Below the pieces are notes generated by a model. That model was not told the DNA's origin. It did not search any database and saw only the letters and a program-made list of their open reading frames with translations. From JAEUUM01 sp038326165 (lineage in GTDB: Bacteria; Bacteroidota; Bacteroidia; Chitinophagales; Saprospiraceae): DNA of 11,293 bases. Both the position numbers and the translations under genes were made by a program. Shown here in pieces: positions 6,642 to 11,293 of the stretch. How positions within the stretch are numbered: position 1 is the stretch's first letter; each line of letters opens with the position of its first letter. The stretch covers positions 1-11,293 of the forward strand of contig JBBQJT010000074.1 in NCBI GenBank assembly GCA_038326165.1, written 5' to 3'.

Positions 6642-8246
6642 ATGCTCAGAATATTAATTTTTATATCTATTGTCTTATATGGCAATGATATTTATTCCCA
6701 AAAAAAATTCTACAAGACAGCAAAAATCATGGGTGAAGTTTACAGTCTTAGCAAAGATGTGATCTCCACTATGGATGGTGGTTATATTTATCTGGCACTT
6801 GAGGATGAATTTACGAATGGGCTTAATGTTTGTACAATCCATTTAGTTAAAACGGATAGTATAGGAGATGTGTCGTGGTCAACTGCATTCAGTACCTCTG
6901 CGTTTAGATTGGAACCTTTTTCGATGGTAGAAATGAAGAATGGAGATTTAACAATCTTGGGTAAGGTTGGATTTGAGGAATCTTTCGTAATGAGGGTAGA
7001 TAAAAACGGGATTTATAAATGGGTAAAAAAGTACCACACCTTTAGTCCTGCTAATTTTAATTCAACTGAAACCAAAGCTATTGTCACAGCAGACGGTGGT
7101 ATTGCCATCACGGGAATATGGGGTTCGGTTAATACCAATGACAAAGGTGAAATTTATTTACTAAAAATGAATGATCAGGGTGAAGTACAATGGGCAAGCA
7201 AAATAAATAGCCCAAAACGAGCAATAGGATATGATATTGTTGAAAATGCCAAAAATGAATTAATTGTAGTTGGCTCTAATTTCGGAAATAATTTTACGGT
7301 TTCTAATATTTACGGCGCTAAATTCAATAGTGAAGGAGTAATGATATGGGCACAAGATTTTGGATTAGGGTTGGGTGCCACCATCTCACAATCATCCTCG
7401 AATGAGTATATAATAAGCACTTTTGTAGTAGATTCAACAAGTATTGTTTTTAAGATCACTGACCAAGGCGGTATATTGTGGGCAAAGAAACTAGTTGCAG
7501 GTATTCAGAAAGTAATTATAAAACAAGCAACCAAGCCCAAAGATTTTAGATTGGTATTTGGAGGATATACTGTTAAGCCATATAATTCTACAAAAACTCT
7601 GAATCGTGGGATGGTTTGTGAAATTACATCAGATGGCGAAATAAAATGGGCCAAAAAATATGGTGTTTTAGACCTATTTGGTGCAGGAATAGAGGGTCTA
7701 GACTTATACATGCGGGTAGCATTGGCACAAGATGGTGGATATATTTTAACTGGAAATGATAATTCTTTGTATAAAGACGAAATATACATGATCAAAACAG
7801 ATAAAGTAGGGAATGCCGGCTGCAATTCACTAGAGGATATTAGCTTTAAGTCACTAGCCTTTACTATTATTAAAGGCAATTCGGTACTAACAACACCAAT
7901 AACAATCACAACTGCTGAAGATACATTTTCATTGGTCAGTAATAGCGTGATTGTAAATACGATCTGCGCTACGGTTAGCACAGACGAGCCTGCCTCCAAA
8001 GAAATAGTTAGTTTATATCCCAATCCGGCAACGGACTTTATAACAGTACAAACCGAAGATTACAAAAACAGGAATTTGGCAATTCGAGTATTTAATTCTC
8101 TAGGGATTCAGAGAGGTATTTTTGAATTTTACCACGGTAATATCAGTACAGTAGATATTACATCATTGCTTTCAGGGCAGTATTTTTATGAAGTGATTGA
8201 TAATGACAGTGTACTTAAACGAGGATTATTGATGATCATAAAATAA
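6642..8246 (+). CDS. T9SS type A sorted secreted protein, paralogue of the preceding gene
   Basis: 534 aa. Signal peptide 1-20 (hydrophobic 2-13, cleavage near Q20). Seven repeats like its neighbour's: GG-type strands (for example DGGYI 45-49, DGGIA 151-155, DGGYI 364-368) and turn tryptophans at 79, 127, 184, 236, 280 and 336, with the last unit ending GNAGC (C394). Several units are more degenerate than in the first paralogue. A linker with ICATV (441-445) follows, then a type A sorting domain (about 456-534: LYPNPATD, VFNSLG, LLSGQYFYEV). The exported repeat architecture suggests a surface or secreted propeller, but no catalytic residues are recognisable. The two proteins share layout and the closing GNxGC and ICxTV motifs but differ widely elsewhere, so the duplication is old. 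The 61-bp gap shows no terminator, so co-transcription is likely. Confidence 0.85.
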   Translation: MLRILIFISIVLYGNDIYSQKKFYKTAKIMGEVYSLSKDVISTMDGGYIYLALEDEFTNGLNVCTIHLVKTDSIGDVSWSTAFSTSAFRLEPFSMVEMKNGDLTILGKVGFEESFVMRVDKNGIYKWVKKYHTFSPANFNSTETKAIVTADGGIAITGIWGSVNTNDKGEIYLLKMNDQGEVQWASKINSPKRAIGYDIVENAKNELIVVGSNFGNNFTVSNIYGAKFNSEGVMIWAQDFGLGLGATISQSSSNEYIISTFVVDSTSIVFKITDQGGILWAKKLVAGIQKVIIKQATKPKDFRLVFGGYTVKPYNSTKTLNRGMVCEITSDGEIKWAKKYGVLDLFGAGIEGLDLYMRVALAQDGGYILTGNDNSLYKDEIYMIKTDKVGNAGCNSLEDISFKSLAFTIIKGNSVLTTPITITTAEDTFSLVSNSVIVNTICATVSTDEPASKEIVSLYPNPATDFITVQTEDYKNRNLAIRVFNSLGIQRGIFEFYHGNISTVDITSLLSGQYFYEVIDNDSVLKRGLLMIIK

Positions 8247-8377
8247 TCCTTTGGTGGAAAAGTCATCAGAATTAGGCCAGCGTAAGGGTTGATACGAACT
8301 ACGAGTAAGGAGACTCAGATTTAATTCAAAATCCGAATTAGCAGATTTTGCCCTTTGGGTTGACACAAATATTTGAT

Positions 8378-8424
8378 TTTGTCGAAGTTAAATCCCGACA
8401 AATTTTTGGAATAAGCAAAAATTT
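8378..8424 (+). terminator. Overlapping hairpins downstream of the T9SS pair, possible weak terminator
   Basis: Stem TTTGTCG (8378-8384) with CGACAAA (8396-8402), 11-base loop, followed by five T residues (8403-8407). A second perfect 9-bp stem (8400-8408 with 8416-8424) overlaps its 3' side, so the two are mutually exclusive. The rest of the 8247-8484 gap holds no convincing gene: a small inverted repeat (TAATTC/GAATTA, 8322-8340) and only short open frames. Confidence 0.35.
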
Positions 8425-8484
8425 CGTCGATTCAGAATCTAACGTCAATTCGGGTTCAACGACTCCCAGTTTTCAAAATCAGTT

Positions 8485-8618
8485 CAATTGGTCCACTCAT
8501 AAAACAATAAACTCCAATATAATTATTTGAAGCCTGAATTTACGTTTGTAGATTCAGGCTTTTTTATTACCTTGGAGTTTATAACAAATTCTCCTTGCTG
8601 TTTTTGTTTAATCTTTAA
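8485..8618. repeat. 134-bp direct repeat, right copy (orphan ftsH tail plus terminator)
   Basis: Identical to 4757-4890. Here the five ftsH codons and stop have no ftsH upstream: the same frame meets a stop at 8440-8442, and the 14 codons between do not resemble ftsH. It ends 59 bp before the crtI ATG, so this copy may be the original ftsH end and ftsH-crtI spacer. Confidence 0.97.
8530..8565 (+). terminator. Second copy of the ftsH terminator, upstream of crtI
   Basis: Same 14-bp stem, GTTT loop and T6 tract as at 4802-4837, carried by the direct repeat. Here it would stop transcripts leaving the T9SS pair, insulating crtI-crtB, which must then start from a promoter between about 8566 and 8677. 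I found no clear TAnnTTTG box in that stretch. Confidence 0.85.
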
Positions 8619-8677
8619 TCAAAAAAAATTAAACAAGAATTAAAACCTATTTCAGTTTGGTGTGTTTTAAAAATCTA

Positions 8678-10153
8678 ATGTCAAAAAAAATTATAGTTAT
8701 TGGTGGAGGGTTTGCTGGTTTGAGTGCAGCAACTGAGTTAGCAACTAAAGGACATGATGTAACTTTGGTTGAAAAGAACGAAACCCTAGGAGGGCGTGCT
8801 CGAAAATTTGAATCCAATGGCTTTGTTTTCGATATGGGACCAAGTTGGTATTGGATGCCTGAGGTTTTTGACCAGTATTTCGAACGATATGGATTCAAGA
8901 CTTCCGATTTTTACCATCTCACACGCTTAGATCCATCCTATAAAGTAGTATTATCAGATCAACAAGAAATAAATGTTCCTGCTGGCAGAACTGCAGTTTC
9001 TAAATTATTTGAAGGTCTTGAAAAAGGAGCATCAAAGAATCTAGACAAGTTCTTGGACAATGCGGAGTATAAATACAGAGTAGGGATGGGTGAATTCGTA
9101 CACAAGCCCAGTCTCAGTATTTTTGAATACTTCGATATCAGAATACTCTTGAGTGCAATAAAGTTGAACTTGTTTGGTAACATCACCACAGAAATTTACA
9201 AGCTTTTCAAGCACCCCGTTATTCGAAAAATTCTAGAATTCCCAGTTCTTTTTCTGGGAGCGAAACCCGAAAACACGCCCGCATTATATAGTTTGATGAA
9301 TCATGCAGATATTGATCTGGGTACTTGGTACCCTCAAGGCGGTATGTATAAAATAATTGAAGGCATGGTTTCAGTTGCCAAGTCCAAAGGTGTGAAATTC
9401 ATAACAAATTTTCCTGTTGACCAATTGGCGATAAGCAATAAGAAGATTACCAGTGTTCTATCCGGTGGTAAGAAGCATGAAACAGATGCCGTCATCGTGA
9501 CTTGCGATTACAGACATTTTGATCAAGAAGTACTAGCAGAAGAGTACCGACAATACACCCACGAGTACTGGGAGAAGAGAGTAATGGCACCTTCCAGCCT
9601 GCTGTATTACCTTGGAGTTAAAGGCAAGGTTTCTAAATTGCTGCATCATAATTTGTTTTTCGACGCAGATTTTCATGCCCATGCATCATCTATATATGAC
9701 AATCCTGAATGGCCGAAAGATCCGTTATTTTATGTCAGTTGTCCTTCCAAAACGGACAAAAGTGTTGCACCAGATGAAGATGAGAATATATTTTTATTGA
9801 TGCCACTGGCTCCAGGATTGAATGATGAACCCCAAATGCGAGCGCGTTATTTTGATATAATGATGGACAGGTTGGAGCATTATACAGGAGAAGAAATCCG
9901 AAGCAGGATAGTTTATAATAAGTCATTTGCAATGGCAGATTTTGTATCAGACTACAATGCGCACAAAGGAAATGCCTATGGATTGGCAAATACATTAATG
10001 CAAACAGCTTTTCTAAAGCCACGCATGAAAAGCAGTAAAATCAGGAATTTGTACTTTGCAGGGCAATTAACAACCCCAGGGCCGGGAGTTCCTCCATCTA
10101 TCATATCAGGAAGAGTAGCCGCTACCCTAGTTGATGCTCATTTGAAAAATTAG
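8678..10153 (+). CDS. crtI: Phytoene desaturase (CrtI-type carotenoid oxidoreductase)
   Basis: FAD-dependent desaturase expected to convert phytoene stepwise to lycopene (or a related polyene) at the membrane. The 491-aa length is normal. The N-terminal dinucleotide fold has GGGFAGLSAA at 9-18, the ribose-binding acidic residue E32 and LGGRA at 37-41. The C-terminal FAD-closing motif is YFAGQLTTPGPGVPPSIISG at 459-478, characteristic of bacterial CrtI. I chose the ATG at 8678, which places the Rossmann fold at residue 4; a TTG at 8657 only adds an unconserved extension. crtB follows after 6 bp, so the pair is an operon. Family members also include CrtD and CrtN-type enzymes, but the adjacency to crtB favours CrtI. 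No crtY, crtZ or crtW is present in this window, so the final pigment cannot be told. Confidence 0.93.
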   Translation: MSKKIIVIGGGFAGLSAATELATKGHDVTLVEKNETLGGRARKFESNGFVFDMGPSWYWMPEVFDQYFERYGFKTSDFYHLTRLDPSYKVVLSDQQEINVPAGRTAVSKLFEGLEKGASKNLDKFLDNAEYKYRVGMGEFVHKPSLSIFEYFDIRILLSAIKLNLFGNITTEIYKLFKHPVIRKILEFPVLFLGAKPENTPALYSLMNHADIDLGTWYPQGGMYKIIEGMVSVAKSKGVKFITNFPVDQLAISNKKITSVLSGGKKHETDAVIVTCDYRHFDQEVLAEEYRQYTHEYWEKRVMAPSSLLYYLGVKGKVSKLLHHNLFFDADFHAHASSIYDNPEWPKDPLFYVSCPSKTDKSVAPDEDENIFLLMPLAPGLNDEPQMRARYFDIMMDRLEHYTGEEIRSRIVYNKSFAMADFVSDYNAHKGNAYGLANTLMQTAFLKPRMKSSKIRNLYFAGQLTTPGPGVPPSIISGRVAATLVDAHLKN

Positions 10154-10159
10154 AATATT

Positions 10160-10996
10160 ATGATGAATCTGTACACCAAAACATGCATGGAATGCAGCTC
10201 GTTGATCACCAAGAGGTATAGTACTTCATTTTCAATGGGAATAAGATGTTTTCATGCCAAATTCCGTGAACCAATCTGTGCAGTATATGGGTTTGTAAGG
10301 TTTGCTGATGAAATAGTAGACACATTTCATGATTACAACAAAAAGGAGCTTTTTGAACGATTCAAACAAGATACTTATTTGGCACTAGAAGAAAAGATAA
10401 GCTTAAATCCAGTTTTGCATGCCTTTCAGGAAGTAGTCTATCAATATAACATAGATAGAGCACACATTGACGCATTTCTTTACAGCATGGAATTGGATCT
10501 GTATCAAAACACCTACAATGTAAATGGTTATGAAGAATATATCTATGGCTCGGCAGAAGTAGTTGGGTTGATGTGTTTAAGAGTATTTTGTGAGGGTGAT
10601 GACATAAAATATCAATCTTTGGTATTGCCAGCGCGAAAGTTGGGAGCAGCATTTCAGAAAGTCAACTTTTTGAGGGACTTAAAAAGTGATTTTGATGATA
10701 GAGGCAGAGTTTACTTTCCAGGAGTAGATTTCAGCAATTTCAATGAAAATTCAAAAAGAATAATAGAGGAAGATATAGAGGAAGATTTTGAAAGGGCATA
10801 TCAAGGAATCATTGCATTGCCAGAGGGTGCCAGATTTGGAGTATATTTAGCATATATATATTATAAAAAATTATTTCAGAAGATAAAAAATAGTCCGGCT
10901 GCCACGGTAGCAAAATCGAGAATTAGAGTAAATGATACCCATAAATTGTGGTTATTGGCGGGAACGGCAGTGAAAGTTCGGTTGAGGATGCTTTAG
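10160..10996 (+). CDS. crtB: Phytoene synthase (squalene/phytoene synthase family)
   Basis: Condenses two geranylgeranyl diphosphates head-to-head to phytoene, the first committed step of C40 carotenoid synthesis. 278 aa, usual length. The two Mg-diphosphate-binding aspartate motifs are present: DEIVD at 50-54 within VYGFVRFADEIVD, and DLKSD at 173-177 within NFLRDLKSD, followed by DDRGRVYFP at 179-187. The start is ATG 10160, with a second ATG at the next codon. It lies 6 bp after crtI and is translated from the same message. No hairpin terminator follows; the gap to the rRNA promoter is only 43 bp. A squalene synthase is less likely given the crtI partner. Confidence 0.93.
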   Translation: MMNLYTKTCMECSSLITKRYSTSFSMGIRCFHAKFREPICAVYGFVRFADEIVDTFHDYNKKELFERFKQDTYLALEEKISLNPVLHAFQEVVYQYNIDRAHIDAFLYSMELDLYQNTYNVNGYEEYIYGSAEVVGLMCLRVFCEGDDIKYQSLVLPARKLGAAFQKVNFLRDLKSDFDDRGRVYFPGVDFSNFNENSKRIIEEDIEEDFERAYQGIIALPEGARFGVYLAYIYYKKLFQKIKNSPAATVAKSRIRVNDTHKLWLLAGTAVKVRLRML

Positions 10997-11039
10997 TCGT
11001 GGTGGCTAAAAAGCGATAAATATTTTTTTTCAAAAAGTT

Positions 11040-11072
11040 TTTGGATTTCACAACGAGGAAGTTGTATCTTTG
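11040..11072 (+). promoter_or_regulatory. rRNA operon promoter
   Basis: A -33 element TTTG (11040-11043, within T5G) is separated by 21 bases from TATCTTTG (11065-11072), an exact match to the Bacteroidota TAnnTTTG -7 box. This is the strongest promoter match in the window and lies about 130 nt upstream of mature 16S. The -33 box is half of a palindrome CAAAAAGTTTTTG (11031-11043), with an A/T-rich tract before it (11018-11030) that could act like an UP element. Initiation is expected near 11078. Confidence 0.75.
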
Positions 11073-11078
11073 TATCCG

Positions 11079-11203
11079 CTTACGAAAAATGGCTTGTAAG
11101 AGCTGTTTCTAGGAAGTAAAGATCATTGATAAGATTGGAAGGAAAACAAGTGTAGGACCCAAGAAGAGAAAGGACTAACTGGAAGGTTAGTCAACAATAA
11201 TTC
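11079..11203 (+). other. 16S rRNA precursor leader with hairpins
   Basis: Transcribed leader between the promoter and the mature 16S 5' end. A perfect 7-bp hairpin GACTAAC/GTTAGTC (11173-11179 with 11186-11192, six-base loop) lies 11 bases before the 16S start; it has no T tract, so it is not a terminator and may help precursor processing. A weaker stem CTTAC/GTAAG (11079-11083, 11096-11100) lies at the leader start. I could not identify a boxA-like antitermination site. Confidence 0.5.

Positions 11204-11293
<90 letters not shown>

Larger units (their letters stand above)
4757..8618. other. Putative inserted or duplicated cassette bounded by 134-bp direct repeats
   Basis: The two perfect repeats enclose 3594 bp (4891-8484) that contain only the two T9SS-sorted proteins and flanking non-coding DNA. 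Recombination between the repeats would remove 3728 bp and restore a simple ftsH-terminator-crtI order. Carrying a gene's 3' end in both boundaries is what site-specific integration into a gene end leaves behind, yet I find no integrase, transposase or relaxase inside. Segmental duplication or misassembly would also explain it. Confidence 0.4.

Noticed and set aside
7505..8023. 172-codon minus-strand frame opposite the second T9SS gene
   Set aside because: Shadow of a gene with a clear signal peptide and sorting domain; no motif of its own.
8231..8387. Minus-strand open frame of about 50 codons across the gap after the second T9SS gene
   Set aside because: No convincing start codon, and it overlaps the end of the real gene. 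It could be a repeat-family translation, but I cannot support it.
8348..8530. 60-codon open frame running into the right direct repeat
   Set aside because: Its last quarter reads the ftsH-tail repeat in a different frame from ftsH, and the start has no support. It arises by chance at the junction.
4757..8618. Composite transposon or insertion sequence
   Set aside because: The boundary repeats are direct, contain host ftsH codons and lack terminal inverted ends, and no transposase lies between. I therefore describe it only as a putative cassette.
11173..11192. Terminator before 16S
   Set aside because: The hairpin is perfect but is followed by AACAATAATT rather than a T tract, and it sits inside the rRNA leader.

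Overview
The window comes from a member of the Bacteroidota, probably an uncultured relative of the Saprospiria/Chitinophagia. Four things point there: AT-rich sequence with Bacteroidota-type promoters (TAnnTTTG at -7), two proteins ending in type IX secretion (T9SS) type A sorting domains, the neighbourhood birA / rsfS / ftsH, and a 16S rRNA 5' end of the form GATGAACGCTAGCGG..GGCCTAATACATGCAAGTCGAACGG. The class-level placement is an impression, not a measurement.

Layout. Positions 1-155 hold the last 50 codons of an unidentified + strand gene. Its stop lies in a small octamer tandem repeat, followed by low-complexity AATTTGT-type repeats that reach into the 3' end of cinA. cinA and birA form a minus-strand pair with an ATGA overlap. 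Divergently, rsfS (TTG start) and ftsH form a plus-strand housekeeping pair that ends in a strong hairpin terminator. Next come two tandem paralogous T9SS-exported proteins, each with seven repeats of about 50 residues that look like a seven-bladed beta-propeller. Then crtI and crtB, 6 bp apart, encode the phytoene-to-carotene core of carotenoid synthesis. Only 43 bp after crtB a well-formed promoter opens a ribosomal RNA operon, and the window ends about 90 nt into the 16S gene.

The most unusual structure is a perfect 134-bp direct repeat (4757-4890 and 8485-8618, offset 3728 bp) that brackets the two T9SS genes. Each copy carries the last five ftsH codons, the stop and the whole ftsH terminator. 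The second copy sits just before crtI, as if the secreted-protein pair had been inserted at the ftsH 3' end and had pushed the original ftsH tail downstream. It resembles gene-end-targeting integration or a segmental duplication, but no integrase or transposase lies between the copies, so the mechanism is open and an assembly artefact must be excluded.

How the genes relate: cinA, birA, rsfS and ftsH are housekeeping functions (nucleotide-pool repair, biotinylation, ribosome dormancy, membrane proteolysis). crtI/crtB make pigment, and the T9SS pair is surface or secreted accessory content. I see no defence system, CRISPR array or complete mobile element.
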